Shown in pieces: positions 17,579 through 28,354 of a stretch of DNA of 58,023 nucleotides. Each line of letters starts with the position of its first letter. Positions within the stretch are counted from its first letter, which is position 1. The notes beneath the pieces are model-generated. The model was not told the DNA's origin. It saw nothing but the letters and a program-made list of their open reading frames with translations, and did no database searches. The position numbers and the translations under genes were made by a program. This stretch comes from Clostridium saudiense (GTDB lineage Bacteria; Bacillota; Clostridia; Clostridiales; Clostridiaceae), in the NCBI RefSeq assembly GCF_000577815.1, contig NZ_CBYM010000021.1:1-58023 (forward strand), in the 5' to 3' direction.

Positions 17579-17995
17579 ATGGAGAAGAGAGCAATCATAT
17601 CAGTAAAGAGTTTTTCAGATATTGATCCAAATGAAGCAATAGAAGTTGTAACACCAGGAACTTTTATTATACATGATGAAGGATTTAAGGCTATATATGA
17701 AGAATCAGAAATATCAGGAATGGATGGCACGACAACTACATTAAATATAAAAGATAATAGTATGGTACTAGAGAGAGTTGGATCTATAAATACAAATATG
17801 GAGTTTAAGGAAGGGGTAACGGCTGTATCTCTATATAATACTCCTTATGGAATTTTAGATTTAAATGTTGATACTAAGAAATTAAAGATAAATATAGATG
17901 AAAATGGTGGAGAAATACATTCAAAGTACGTTTTAGGCCTTGAAGGTCAAGAAGGTATAAGTACAGAATTAAGTATTAAAATCAAGGTAAATTAA
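17579..17995 (+). CDS. DUF1934 (YwiB-like) beta-barrel protein
   Basis: A 138-residue protein of the DUF1934/YwiB family, predicted to form a small calycin-like beta-barrel; function unknown. Recognised from GMDGTTTTLNIKDNSMVLERVG and the closing LSIKIKVN. Start ATG 17579 with GGAGGAG upstream; it is 9 bases downstream of the PP-loop gene, so the two form an operon that ends at the following terminator. Length is usual for the family. Confidence 0.78.
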   Translation: MEKRAIISVKSFSDIDPNEAIEVVTPGTFIIHDEGFKAIYEESEISGMDGTTTTLNIKDNSMVLERVGSINTNMEFKEGVTAVSLYNTPYGILDLNVDTKKLKINIDENGGEIHSKYVLGLEGQEGISTELSIKIKVN

Positions 17996-17998
17996 CTT

Positions 17999-18046
17999 AA
18001 ATAGGCTTCTGAAAATAAATATATTTTCGGAGGCTTATTTTTATAT
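17999..18046 (+). terminator. terminator after the DUF1934 gene
   Basis: AATAGGCTTCTGAAAATA pairs with TATTTTCGGAGGCTTATT using several G-U pairs, followed by a T-run. Confidence 0.75.
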
Positions 18047-18087
18047 GTATAAAAGTTTAGTGTAAGGAGAGAATTAAAGAAAATACA

Positions 18088-18408
18088 ATGTTAAAAATAA
18101 AGGGTGTGAACAAAATAAATAAATATGAAAATATAATAATGATATTATGTCAATATTACGAAGTAAATTATGAGGAATTTAATAAACTATTAAAGAAAAG
18201 GGAAAAGTCATATTTAACAGTATTATTGATGAAAAAATTTAGGTGTTTAAATAGTGAAGGTTTAAAAGAAAAGTTAGGGATTATAAGTAATAGAAGTTTA
18301 CACTACAAGATTAAAATTGCAGAAGAAAAGATTCTAATTAATAAGAAATTTAGAGATGAATATTTTGAATTAGAAGAAAAAATAAAAGAAAATTTAAAAA
18401 ATGCATAA
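18088..18408 (+). CDS. small protein resembling DnaA domain IV
   Basis: A 106-residue basic protein. Residues 22-95 follow the pattern of the DnaA C-terminal DNA-binding domain: YYEVNYEEFNKLLKKREKS (compare the DnaA basic loop), then LLMKKFRCLNSEGLKEKLGI, then a signature-like NRSLHYKIKIAEEKI in place of the usual RDHTTV. There is no AAA+ domain. The start is uncertain: AAGGAG (18063-18069) is unusually far (about 19 bases) from ATG 18088. It lies between the DUF1934 terminator and pyrG. DNA binding is an inference from resemblance by eye. Confidence 0.6.
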   Translation: MLKIKGVNKINKYENIIMILCQYYEVNYEEFNKLLKKREKSYLTVLLMKKFRCLNSEGLKEKLGIISNRSLHYKIKIAEEKILINKKFRDEYFELEEKIKENLKNA

Positions 18409-18433
18409 AAAACACTAGCCTAAATTAAACTAA

Positions 18434-20163
<1,730 letters not shown>

Positions 20164-20192
20164 AAAAACGAAGGGTTTACCTTCGTTTTTTT
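20164..20192 (+). terminator. terminator of pyrG
   Basis: AAAAACGAAGG pairs with CCTTCGTTTTT around GTTTA, followed by a long T-run. Confidence 0.92.
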
Positions 20193-20422
20193 TTAATAAT
20201 AAATATATGTTTGTTATAAAAAATATATAAAGTGGATAAGCTTAAAAGAGAAGTTACTATTGTATTTTAAGAATTATTAGTTCATAATTATATATAAATT
20301 TAAGTTTATTTTTTAAATTTATAATTTATTTTTGTATGGTTATGTTTCATTTCAAATATATCAAACCTTAAGGTAAATCTAATTTTTATCCCAAATTAAT
20401 GAAAACTATTGGAGGTGTCATT

Positions 20423-21853
20423 TTGACAAGAGAAATATACTCTGAGATGACTTTAGTAGAGTTAAAAAACAAAGCTAAAGAACTTGGAATAAAAAACATA
20501 AGTAAGTTAAAGAAAAGTGAATTAATAGATGAATTAGTAAAGGTTACACCTAATGCAATTGAAAAAAATGGTGTTGTTTTAAGAGAAAAAATTGCACCTA
20601 AGGTAAAAGAACAAGAAAGTATTAATAGTACTTATAATAATTTTGCTAGTAAAGAGAATGCTAATAATATGACAGAAGAACAAAGGGAAGAAAAAAAGGA
20701 AAGATTGAAGGTTATGATAAATGAATCAGGTTCTTCTAAAGGGGTTTTAGAAGTTCAAGAAAATAATAACTTTGGTTTTCTAAGATGTAATAATTATTTA
20801 ACTGGTGAGAATGACATATATGTATCTCCTTCTCAAATTAGAAGATTTAACTTAAGAACTGGTGATGAAGTTCAAGGAAAGGTTAGAGAAGCTAAAGAAG
20901 GGGAAAAGTTTAAAGCTCTATTATTCGTAGAAAAAGTTAATGGAGATAATCCAGAAAAAGCTATTGGAAGAAAGAACTTTGAAACATTAACACCAATATA
21001 TCCAAATGAAAGACTACATTTAGAAACTAGTAACGAAAATGATTTATCTTCTAGGTTAATGGATATAATTTGTCCAATAGGAAAAGGACAAAGAGGAATA
21101 ATTGTGGCACCACCAAAAGCCGGAAAAACCACTTTGTTAAAAAAGGTTGCACAAAATATTACTATAAATCATCCAGATGTAAAATTAATAGTTTTATTAA
21201 TAGATGAAAGACCTGAAGAAGTTACAGATATGAAGAGATCTATAAATGGAGATGTAATTTACTCAACATTTGATGAAGAACCACAAAATCATGCTAAAGT
21301 AGCTCAGATGGTATTAGAAAGAGCTAAAAGAATGGTAGAGCAAGGTAAGGATGTAGTTATATTATTAGATAGCTTAACAAGATTATCAAGAGCATATAAT
21401 TTAACTATTACTCCTACTGGAAGAACATTATCAGGTGGATTGGATCCAGGAGCATTAATTATGCCTAAAAAATTCTTTGGAGCAGCAAGAAATATTGAAG
21501 AGGGTGGAAGTTTAACAATACTTGCAACAGCTTTAGTTGAAACTGGTTCAAGAATGGATGATATGATTTTCGAGGAATTTAAAGGAACTGGTAATATGGA
21601 AGTTCATCTTGATAGAAGACTACAAGAAAGAAGAATATTCCCTGCTATTGACATTTATAAATCAGGAACAAGAAAAGAAGATTTATTATTAAGTGATGAA
21701 GAAAAAGAAGTAGCATATGCTATTAGAAAAGTAATGTATAGAGATGGAAACATAGAAAATATTACGGAAAATTTAATAAATATGTTATCAAAAACAAAAA
21801 ATAACAAAGAATTTATTCAAACTTTCTTAAAAAGTGATGTTTTTAAAAAATAA
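20423..21853 (+). CDS. rho: transcription termination factor Rho
   Basis: A 476-residue Rho helicase. I use TTG 20423, six bases after GGAGGT (20411-20416); the ATG at 20399 lies upstream of the ribosome site. Domains are an N-terminal Rho_N helical domain ([15 protein letters not shown]), a cold-shock-like RNA-binding domain (about 105-180, with NNFGFLR) and the RecA-like motor with Walker [13 protein letters not shown] near 228 and [13 protein letters not shown]. The roughly 230-base upstream leader is AT-only apart from a weak 10-bp hairpin at 20294-20322. Full length, intact. Confidence 0.96.
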   Translation: MTREIYSEMTLVELKNKAKELGIKNISKLKKSELIDELVKVTPNAIEKNGVVLREKIAPKVKEQESINSTYNNFASKENANNMTEEQREEKKERLKVMINESGSSKGVLEVQENNNFGFLRCNNYLTGENDIYVSPSQIRRFNLRTGDEVQGKVREAKEGEKFKALLFVEKVNGDNPEKAIGRKNFETLTPIYPNERLHLETSNENDLSSRLMDIICPIGKGQRGIIVAPPKAGKTTLLKKVAQNITINHPDVKLIVLLIDERPEEVTDMKRSINGDVIYSTFDEEPQNHAKVAQMVLERAKRMVEQGKDVVILLDSLTRLSRAYNLTITPTGRTLSGGLDPGALIMPKKFFGAARNIEEGGSLTILATALVETGSRMDDMIFEEFKGTGNMEVHLDRRLQERRIFPAIDIYKSGTRKEDLLLSDEEKEVAYAIRKVMYRDGNIENITENLINMLSKTKNNKEFIQTFLKSDVFKK

Positions 21854-21855
21854 AA

Positions 21856-21878
21856 AAACTACATTGAAGGTGTAGTTT
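21856..21878 (+). terminator. hairpin directly after rho
   Basis: AAACTACA (21856-21863) pairs with TGTAGTTT (21871-21878); no T-run, so it may protect the mRNA end rather than terminate. Confidence 0.4.
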
Positions 21879-21894
21879 GGAATATATCTAGTTA

Positions 21895-21934
21895 AAAAGA
21901 GGCTATATACAAGTATTGTAATAGCCTCTTTTGT
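21895..21934. terminator. strong terminator between rho and rpmE
   Basis: AAAAGAGGCTAT (21895-21906) pairs perfectly with ATAGCCTCTTTT (21921-21932). It has T-runs on both strands and can serve both convergent genes. Confidence 0.85.
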
Positions 21935-21970
21935 TAATTTTATAATAAATGATGAATTGTTTTAAAAATG

Positions 21971-22004
21971 AAAAAATGAGAAAGAAAATAAAATTCTTTC
22001 TCAT
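21971..22004 (-). terminator. terminator of rpmE
   Basis: ATGAGAAAGAA (21976-21986) pairs perfectly with TTCTTTCTCAT (21994-22004). On the minus strand it is followed by TTTTTCATTTTT. Confidence 0.85.
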
Positions 22005-22020
22005 AAATTCTAACCTAATC

Positions 22021-22227
22021 TTATTTGTTAAGACCGAACTTCTTGTTGAATTTGTCAACTCTACCGCCGATATCAACGATTTTTTGCTTACCAGTGAAGA
22101 ATGGGTGGCATTTAGCACATATATCAACTTTTAACTCTTCTTTAACAGAACCAGTTGTGAAAGTATTTCCACATGCGCACTTAACCACAGCATCGTGATG
22201 GTATTCTGGATGTATGCCTTGTTTCAT
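22021..22227 (-). CDS. rpmE: ribosomal protein L31 (zinc-binding type)
   Basis: A 68-residue L31 of the large ribosomal subunit. The start is ATG 22227 ([11 protein letters not shown]), preceded by AGAGGTG eight bases upstream; the longer reading from 22245 includes the ribosome site. Two Cys pairs (CACG and CAKC) identify the zinc-containing C+ form, so this copy is not the zinc-independent paralogue. Single gene, convergent with rho, with its own terminator. Confidence 0.95.
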   Translation of the reverse strand: MKQGIHPEYHHDAVVKCACGNTFTTGSVKEELKVDICAKCHPFFTGKQKIVDIGGRVDKFNKKFGLNK

Positions 22228-22353
22228 TTGATTCACCTCTTTCAAAATACATTCATTGACTTAGCAATGACCTATTGAATTATAGCATAGTCGACAAATA
22301 CAGTCAATATAGACAGAAAATAAAAACATCTTTTTAAGTATTTCTTAAAATGC

Positions 22354-22359
22354 TATAAT
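22354..22359 (+). promoter_or_regulatory. extended minus-10 of the tdk promoter
   Basis: TGCTATAAT (22351-22359) is an extended minus-10 element about 33 bases before the tdk start. The minus-35 is weak. Confidence 0.45.
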
Positions 22360-22391
22360 CGAATGAGATACATATGAAGAGGAGAGACATT

Positions 22392-22976
22392 ATGAGCAAA
22401 TTATATTTTAGATATGGTGCGATGAATTCAGGAAAATCAACAAATCTTATGCAGGTTGCATATAATTATGAAGAGCGTGGAATGAAGGTTTTATTAATTA
22501 AACCATCTACTGATAAAAAAGGTGGAGATAAACTAGTTTCTAGACTTGGTGTAGAAAGAAAAGTCGACTTATTAATTAATGATGATCAAAATATATATAA
22601 TGAAGTGAAAAAATGGCAAGATGAAAAGTACAAAATTGATTGTATTTTAGTAGATGAAGTGCAATTTTTTAAAGCATACCAAATAGATCAACTTTTTGAA
22701 ATAGCAGTTTGTTTAGATATACCGGTTATATGTTATGGTCTTAGAACAGATTTTAAAATGCAAGGATTTGAAGGAAGTACAAGATTATTATTATTAGCAC
22801 ATAGTATTGAAGAATTAAAAACCATTTGTAAATGTGGGAAAAAAGCAATATTAAACGGAAGAAAAATAAATGGTAAATTTGTATTTGAGGGTGAACAAGT
22901 AGCAATAGATAATATAGATAATGTTGAATATGAATCATTATGCGGTCATTGTTACTTTAAATTTAAAAATCAATAA
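22392..22976 (+). CDS. tdk: thymidine kinase (type II)
   Basis: A 194-residue thymidine kinase of the salvage pathway. ATG 22392 is used, with AGAGGAG seven bases upstream; the ORF could extend to 22374 but that passes through the ribosome site. P-loop GAMNSGKST near the start, Walker B-like ILVDEVQFF, and a zinc site formed by CKC and CGHC at the C-terminal half. First gene of a run into the DUF1385-PrmC fusion 20 bases downstream. Confidence 0.94.
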   Translation: MSKLYFRYGAMNSGKSTNLMQVAYNYEERGMKVLLIKPSTDKKGGDKLVSRLGVERKVDLLINDDQNIYNEVKKWQDEKYKIDCILVDEVQFFKAYQIDQLFEIAVCLDIPVICYGLRTDFKMQGFEGSTRLLLLAHSIEELKTICKCGKKAILNGRKINGKFVFEGEQVAIDNIDNVEYESLCGHCYFKFKNQ

Positions 22977-22996
22977 AAGGGTGAGAGTGTGATTTT

Positions 22997-24751
22997 ATGA
23001 AAAAGTGTGATGTCGGAGGGCAAGCTATAATTGAGGGAGTTATGATGAGAGGTTCTAAAGGATTAGCTACAGCTATAAGAACTCCCAGTGGAAAAATTGA
23101 AGTAAATGTAAAGAAAACTAAGCCAATAACAAAAAAATATAAATTTTTAAATATTCCCATTATTAGAGGAGCAGTTGTATTAATAGATTCATTGATAGTT
23201 GGGATTAAAACATTAAATTATTCCGCTAGTTTTTTTGAAGAAGATGAGGAAGAATCAAAATTTGATATTTGGTTAAAAGAAAAATTAGGTGATAAAGGTG
23301 CAAATGATTTATTAGTTACTTTTACTATGATGATTTCACTTTTAGTTGCAGCTGGGCTATTTTTAGGAATTCCTACGGCAATTGCATCTTTGTTTAAAAA
23401 TACTGGAATTTCTTCAGTAGCGTTAAATTTAATTGAAGCTATAATAAGAATAGCTATATTAATTACTTATATGTTTTTAATAAGTAAATTAGATGATATT
23501 TATAGAGTATTTCAATATCATGGAGCAGAACATAAAACTATTTTCTGCTATGAAGCTGATGAAAAGCTTACAGTAGAAAATGTAAGGAAGTTTGGAAGAT
23601 TACATCCAAGGTGTGGTACTAATTTCTTATTTTTAACTATGCTTGTTAGTGTTATATTATTTTCATTAACTGGTTGGGGTGGATTTTGGCAAAGATTAAT
23701 ATTAAGAATAGTATTGATGCCTATAGTTGCAGGAATAACTTACGAAATTATTAAATGGCTAGGGAGAACAGAAAGTAAATTGGGAAAAATAATTGCATAT
23801 CCAGGATTAAAATTACAAGAACTTACAACAAAAGAACCTGATGATGCTCAATTAGAAGTGGCAATAGAATCTTTAAAAGCAGCAGAAGGAATTGAATATA
23901 AGAAGAAAATAGGGGAATTATTAATAGATGGAAATAAAATATTAAAGGAAGCTAATATAGATACTTATATTTTAGATACACAACTATTATTAGGAAAAGT
24001 ATTAGGTAAAGATAAATTACATTTGATTACTAATAAGGAAGAAGAAGTAAGTAAGTTTAAGGAAAGAGAATTTTACTCTTTAATTGAAAAGAGAAAAAAT
24101 AAAATGCCTATAAGCTATATTTTAAAAACAACTGAATTTATGGGCTTAGACTTACATGTAGAAGAAGGAGTATTAATACCAAGAGGGGATACTGAGATAC
24201 TAGTAGAAGAAACTCTTAAATTTATGGATGAAGATAAAGAGTATGAAGTTTGTGATTTGTGTTGTGGAAGTGGCGCTATAGGTATATCTATTGCACATTT
24301 TAGAGAGAATACTAAGGTAGATTTAATTGATTACTATGATGTTCCTGAGAAGGTAACAAAAAGAAATATTGTAAAACAAAAGTTAAGTAATAGAGCTAAA
24401 TTTATAAAGAGCGATTTATTAAATGAAGTTATAAATCAGCAAAAGAAATATGATATATTAGTATCGAATCCTCCTTATATTAAGGAAGAAGTTATTGATA
24501 CCTTAATGGAAGATGTTAAAGATTATGAACCACATACAGCTTTAAGTGGTGGAAATGATGGATTAGATTTCTATAGAAGAATTGTAGATGATAGCGATAA
24601 AATATTAAAGGAAAATGGTATTCTTGCATTTGAAATTGGCCATGATCAAGGTGAGGAAGTTAGCAATTTAATGATTGAAAAAGGTTATAAAAATGTTAGA
24701 GTAGTTAAAGACTTAGCTGGACTTGACAGAGTTGTTATAGGAAATATTTAG
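22997..24751 (+). CDS. prmC: fusion of DUF1385 membrane protein and PrmC release-factor glutamine methyltransferase
   Basis: A 584-residue two-part protein. Residues 1 to about 295 are a DUF1385 protein (GGQAIIEGVMMRG at the start, several membrane segments, and FQYHGAEHKTIFCYE). Residues about 300-584 are PrmC/HemK, which methylates the GGQ glutamine of release factors: an N-terminal helical domain, SAM loop CDLCCGSGAIG near 419 and the catalytic NPPY near 489. There is no stop or frameshift between the parts. It lies 20 bases after tdk and just before prfA, the PrmC substrate gene. The fusion would tether the methyltransferase to the membrane; whether it is cleaved is unknown. Confidence 0.9.
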   Translation: MKKCDVGGQAIIEGVMMRGSKGLATAIRTPSGKIEVNVKKTKPITKKYKFLNIPIIRGAVVLIDSLIVGIKTLNYSASFFEEDEEESKFDIWLKEKLGDKGANDLLVTFTMMISLLVAAGLFLGIPTAIASLFKNTGISSVALNLIEAIIRIAILITYMFLISKLDDIYRVFQYHGAEHKTIFCYEADEKLTVENVRKFGRLHPRCGTNFLFLTMLVSVILFSLTGWGGFWQRLILRIVLMPIVAGITYEIIKWLGRTESKLGKIIAYPGLKLQELTTKEPDDAQLEVAIESLKAAEGIEYKKKIGELLIDGNKILKEANIDTYILDTQLLLGKVLGKDKLHLITNKEEEVSKFKEREFYSLIEKRKNKMPISYILKTTEFMGLDLHVEEGVLIPRGDTEILVEETLKFMDEDKEYEVCDLCCGSGAIGISIAHFRENTKVDLIDYYDVPEKVTKRNIVKQKLSNRAKFIKSDLLNEVINQQKKYDILVSNPPYIKEEVIDTLMEDVKDYEPHTALSGGNDGLDFYRRIVDDSDKILKENGILAFEIGHDQGEEVSNLMIEKGYKNVRVVKDLAGLDRVVIGNI

Positions 24752-24754
24752 GTT

Positions 24755-24854
24755 TAGTTAATAGTTAATAGTTAATAGTAAAACTCTTAACAGAGTTTTT
24801 TAACTATATATTTTAAATTCAGCTTAGCCGAATTTATTCATTAACTATTAACTA
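24755..24854 (+). repeat. MITE-like palindromic repeat, copy B
   Basis: Begins 4 bases after the prmC stop with TAGTTAATAGTTAATAGTTAA and ends TTAACTATTAACTA (24841-24854). Inside are the hairpin AAAACTC-TTAACA-GAGTTTTTT, which has terminator form for the upstream operon, and AAATTCAGCTTAGCCGAATTT. It has the same internal order as copies C and D. Confidence 0.82.
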
Positions 24855-24897
24855 TAATAACTAGATTGTTGTGCAATTTAGTTATTATATGTGAAGC

Positions 24898-24927
24898 TTG
24901 ATAAGTACATAATGGTTATGTTATAAT
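24898..24927 (+). promoter_or_regulatory. sigma-A promoter of prfA
   Basis: TTGATA (24898-24903), 18-base spacer, TATAAT (24922-24927), 36 bases before the prfA start. Confidence 0.6.
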
Positions 24928-24963
24928 ATTTCAATATGAAAAAATACAGTACGGAGTGATATT

Positions 24964-26049
24964 ATGTTATTAGATAAATTAGCATTTACGGAAAATAAAT
25001 ACGAAGAACTATCAGTTAAAATATCAGATCCTTCAATAATGGCTAACCAAAAAGAATGGAGAAAGCTATGTAAGGAGCACGCTGATTTAGAAATAATCGT
25101 AACAGCTTATAGAGAATATAAGAAAGTTGTTGAAGATTTAGAAGCTAATAAAGAAATGTTAGAAGAGGAATCAGATAAAGAAATGAGAGAAATGTTATCT
25201 GAAGAAATTTCTTTATTAAAAGAGCAAGAAGAAGAACTAGAAAATAAGATTCAAATTCTTTTATTACCTAAAGATCCTAATGATGACAAGAACGTATTTG
25301 TTGAAATTAGAGCTGGTGCTGGAGGAGATGAAGCAGCGTTATTTGCAGCTAATCTTTTCAGAATGTACACTAGATATGCTGAATCTCAAAGATGGTCAGT
25401 TGAACTAATGAGTTCAAATGAAAATGATCTTGGTGGGTTTAAAGAAGTTGTATTTATGATTAAAGGTAACGGAGCTTATTCAAAGTTAAAATATGAAAGT
25501 GGTGTACATAGAGTTCAAAGAGTACCTGACACAGAAAGTTCAGGAAGAATACACACTTCAACAGCTACAGTAGCTGTATTACCAGAAGTTGATGATGTTG
25601 AAATAGAAATCAATGATAAAGATTTAAGAATTGACGTTTATAGATCTTCAGGTAATGGAGGACAATGTGTTAATACAACTGATTCAGCAGTTAGAATTAC
25701 TCATATTCCAACAGGTACAGTTGTAGCTTGTCAAGATGAAAAGTCACAGCTTAAAAATAAAGAAAAAGCTATGAAGGTTTTAAGAGCAAGATTATATGAA
25801 GTTGCTGAAGCTGAAAGACTTGCTGGAATCGCTGAAGATAGAAAGAGTCAAGTAGGAACAGGGGATAGAAGTGAAAGAATAAGAACTTATAACTATCCAC
25901 AAGGAAGAGTTACTGATCATAGAATTGGATTAACATTATATAAATTAGATAGTTTCATGAATGGAGATATTGAAGAAGTTATTAATGCTTTAATTACTGC
26001 AGATCAAGCAGAAAAAATGCAGGCAATGGGTAATACTGATTCAATATAA
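24964..26049 (+). CDS. prfA: peptide chain release factor 1
   Basis: A 361-residue RF1 that ends translation at UAA and UAG. The stop-codon recognition loop has the RF1-type PxT form ([13 protein letters not shown]), unlike the SPF of RF2, and the peptidyl-tRNA hydrolysis motif [12 protein letters not shown] is near residue 234. Start ATG 24964 with CGGAGTG upstream. It has its own promoter, separated from prmC by repeat copy B, and a strong terminator overlapping the next gene's leader. Confidence 0.97.
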   Translation: MLLDKLAFTENKYEELSVKISDPSIMANQKEWRKLCKEHADLEIIVTAYREYKKVVEDLEANKEMLEEESDKEMREMLSEEISLLKEQEEELENKIQILLLPKDPNDDKNVFVEIRAGAGGDEAALFAANLFRMYTRYAESQRWSVELMSSNENDLGGFKEVVFMIKGNGAYSKLKYESGVHRVQRVPDTESSGRIHTSTATVAVLPEVDDVEIEINDKDLRIDVYRSSGNGGQCVNTTDSAVRITHIPTGTVVACQDEKSQLKNKEKAMKVLRARLYEVAEAERLAGIAEDRKSQVGTGDRSERIRTYNYPQGRVTDHRIGLTLYKLDSFMNGDIEEVINALITADQAEKMQAMGNTDSI

Positions 26050-26053
26050 GATT

Positions 26054-26087
26054 AAAAGCCTTGCATTGGATAATGTAAGGCTTTTAA
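26054..26087 (+). terminator. terminator of prfA
   Basis: AAAAGCCTTGCATT (26054-26067) pairs with AATGTAAGGCTTTT (26072-26085) around GGAT; the following gene begins only 14 bases later, so partial read-through is plausible. Confidence 0.8.
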
Positions 26088-26100
26088 AATAGGTGATTAC

Positions 26101-26688
26101 ATGAAAATAGAAAAAGCATTAAAAAAACAAAAGTTTCATAATAAGATATTTTATATAATTATGATATTATTAGCAGTGTTTCTTCCATTATGTACTTATT
26201 TAGCTTATATTAATTCAACAATAATGCTAACCTTTCTAGCATTGATAGAAGTTTTAATTTGCATAGCATTAATAAATAAAATTAATAAATCTACTCTTAA
26301 GTTTTCTATTTATAATAATAAATTGAAAATAAAAAATGGGTTATTTTTAAGTTATAGTTTAATTCAATGCGATAAAGTAGCTATTGTACATACTAATAAA
26401 AGTAATGAAGATATGGAAATAATTATTATTACACCTGTAAGGTATAAAAATAAAAAATTACATCCTATTTCAAAAGATTTTATGAGAAAAAATAAAGAAG
26501 CTGCAGATGAGTATTTAAGAATAAAAAAGATACGTCAAGATTGCTTATATTATTTTCAGGTTATTAATTGTGGTGAATTAAATAAGTATGTATTGTTAGA
26601 TAACATTTATAGAAATTGTGTTAATGCAGTATATACGTCTTCAGCTATAGAGAACATAAAAATAGCGCGAGGACAAAAAGAAATTTAA
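26101..26688 (+). CDS. uncharacterised two-helix membrane protein
   Basis: I do not recognise this 195-residue protein. Two membrane helices lie near residues 18-38 and 42-60, followed by a predicted beta-rich cytoplasmic region (KFSIYNNKLKIKNGLF...) that looks like a bacterial PH-type domain, and a Lys-rich helical tail. RBS ATAGGTGAT is 4-10 bases upstream of ATG 26101. It sits between prfA and the Sua5 gene and ends 20 bases before the latter, so those two are likely co-transcribed. No function is assigned. Confidence 0.7.
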   Translation: MKIEKALKKQKFHNKIFYIIMILLAVFLPLCTYLAYINSTIMLTFLALIEVLICIALINKINKSTLKFSIYNNKLKIKNGLFLSYSLIQCDKVAIVHTNKSNEDMEIIIITPVRYKNKKLHPISKDFMRKNKEAADEYLRIKKIRQDCLYYFQVINCGELNKYVLLDNIYRNCVNAVYTSSAIENIKIARGQKEI

Positions 26689-26708
26689 AGAAAGAAGGTA
26701 AGTCTTTT

Positions 26709-27758
26709 ATGGAAACAAAGGTTGCCATAATAAAAGATATAAATAAGGATATTAAATTTATAGAAGAAGCTGGTGCTATCATTAGAGATGGTGGAACTGT
26801 AGCTTTTCCGACTGAAACTGTATATGGATTAGGAGCAAATGCTTTAGATGAAGAGGCTGTAAAGAAGATTTTCATTGCTAAAGGGAGACCGCAAGATAAT
26901 CCATTAATTGTACATGTTTGTTCAAAGAATATATCCGAATTAGTTAAAGAAGTGCCAGAAGTAGCACAAAGAATGATTGATAAATTTTGGCCAGGACCTT
27001 TAACAATTATATTAGAAAAGAATGATATTATTCCAAATATGACAAGTGCAAACCTTAATACTGTTGGAATAAGAATGCCAAGTTCTGAAATTGCTCTTAA
27101 GCTTATAGAATTATCAAAAAGACCAATTGCAGCACCTTCAGCTAATATTTCAGGTAGACCAAGTCCAACAGAGGTTGAAAGATGTATTGAGGACCTAAAT
27201 GGTAAGGTTGATTATATAATTGGTGGAGAAAGTAGTGATATAGGAGTTGAATCAACTATAATTGACTGTACAGTAAATCCACCATTAGTATTAAGACCAG
27301 GTGGTATTACTTTAGAAATGCTTAAAGAAATAGATTCTAATATTGAAATCGATAGTGCTTTAAAATCGAAGCCAACTGAAAATTTTAAACCAAAGGCACC
27401 AGGAATGAAGTATAGACATTATGCGCCTAAAGCACATTTAAAAATAATTAAAGGGAAAAATGAAAAAACTATTGAAATAATCAATGAAATATTAGAAAAT
27501 TATATAGAAAAAGGTAATGATGTAGCTATATTAACTACAGATGAAAATTTAAATAAATTTAATAGCGGAAAAGTAATATCATTAGGAAGTGAAAATAATT
27601 TAAACGAAATTGCAAAAAATCTTTTTGAGACGTTAAGAAAATGTGATGACTTAGGAGTTCAACATATCTTATGTCAAGGATTTGAAGAAAAAGGCGTTGG
27701 TCTTGCAATAATGAATAGATTAAATAAAGCTGCAGGTTATGATATTTTAGAAGTGTAA
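26709..27758 (+). CDS. ywlC: threonylcarbamoyl-AMP synthase (Sua5/YwlC type)
   Basis: A 349-residue enzyme that makes threonylcarbamoyl-adenylate from threonine, bicarbonate and ATP, the first step of t6A37 tRNA modification. The N-terminal YrdC domain (about 20-205) has VAFPTETVYGLGANA, KGRPQDNPLIVHV and PSANISGRPSPT; the C-terminal Sua5 domain (about 235-349) distinguishes it from short TsaC proteins. Start ATG 26709, RBS GAAGGTAAG upstream. Neighbour of prfA, as is common in Firmicutes. Confidence 0.94.
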   Translation: METKVAIIKDINKDIKFIEEAGAIIRDGGTVAFPTETVYGLGANALDEEAVKKIFIAKGRPQDNPLIVHVCSKNISELVKEVPEVAQRMIDKFWPGPLTIILEKNDIIPNMTSANLNTVGIRMPSSEIALKLIELSKRPIAAPSANISGRPSPTEVERCIEDLNGKVDYIIGGESSDIGVESTIIDCTVNPPLVLRPGGITLEMLKEIDSNIEIDSALKSKPTENFKPKAPGMKYRHYAPKAHLKIIKGKNEKTIEIINEILENYIEKGNDVAILTTDENLNKFNSGKVISLGSENNLNEIAKNLFETLRKCDDLGVQHILCQGFEEKGVGLAIMNRLNKAAGYDILEV

Positions 27759-27795
27759 ATAAGGAGGATGGGGGAGCCTATTCTTCTTTTTTTAT
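27758..27795 (+). terminator. terminator of ywlC
   Basis: AAGGAGGAT pairs with ATTCTTCTT (with G-U pairs) around a G-rich loop, followed by a T-run. Confidence 0.55.
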
Positions 27796-27804
27796 AAATA
27801 ATTA

Positions 27805-27828
27805 ATGTAATAATGTTAGTTATTACAT
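27805..27828 (+). promoter_or_regulatory. inverted repeat upstream of rpiB
   Basis: ATGTAATAA (27805-27813) and TTATTACAT (27820-27828) form a perfect 9-bp inverted repeat 26 bases before rpiB; it could be an operator or a leader hairpin. Confidence 0.4.
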
Positions 27829-27853
27829 AATAAATAATAGAAAGGTTGGTTTT

Positions 27854-28303
27854 ATGAAAATTGCATTAGGTTGTGACCATGGTGGATTAAATTTAAAAGC
27901 AGAAATAGCTAATTATTTAAAATCTCAAAACATTGAGTTTAAGGATTTCGGAACTTATACAGAAGAATCTTGTGATTATGCTGATATAGCATTACCAGTA
28001 GCTGAAGCAGTAGTAGCTAAAGAATTTGATTTTGGTATATTAATTTGTGGAACTGGAATAGGAATAGGAATTGCAGCAAATAAGGTACCAGGAATAAGAG
28101 CTGCACTTTGCTCTGATACATTCAGCGCTCATGCAACTAGAGAGCATAATGATGCTAACATATTAACTATGGGAGAAAGAGTTGTTGGTAAGGGATTAGC
28201 AATAGACATAGTAAAAGCATTTTTAGGGGCTGAATTTGAAGGCGATAGACATGCAAGAAGAATAAATAAAATCACTGAAATTGAAAAAAAATACTCTAAA
28301 TAA
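27854..28303 (+). CDS. rpiB: ribose-5-phosphate isomerase B
   Basis: A 149-residue RpiB/LacAB-family isomerase that interconverts ribose-5-phosphate and ribulose-5-phosphate in the pentose phosphate pathway. Motifs GCDHGG (residues 6-11) and the catalytic-cysteine loop LICGTGIGIGIAANK are present, with the phosphate-binding ATREHNDAN. RBS GAAAGGTTGG upstream of ATG 27854. The next gene, upp, needs the PRPP that ribose-5-phosphate provides and follows 51 bases later. Confidence 0.95.
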   Translation: MKIALGCDHGGLNLKAEIANYLKSQNIEFKDFGTYTEESCDYADIALPVAEAVVAKEFDFGILICGTGIGIGIAANKVPGIRAALCSDTFSAHATREHNDANILTMGERVVGKGLAIDIVKAFLGAEFEGDRHARRINKITEIEKKYSK

Positions 28304-28354
28304 TAGGGAGTAATTTAAATAATCTTTAAAGGTTTTACTAGGAGGAAGAAGATA

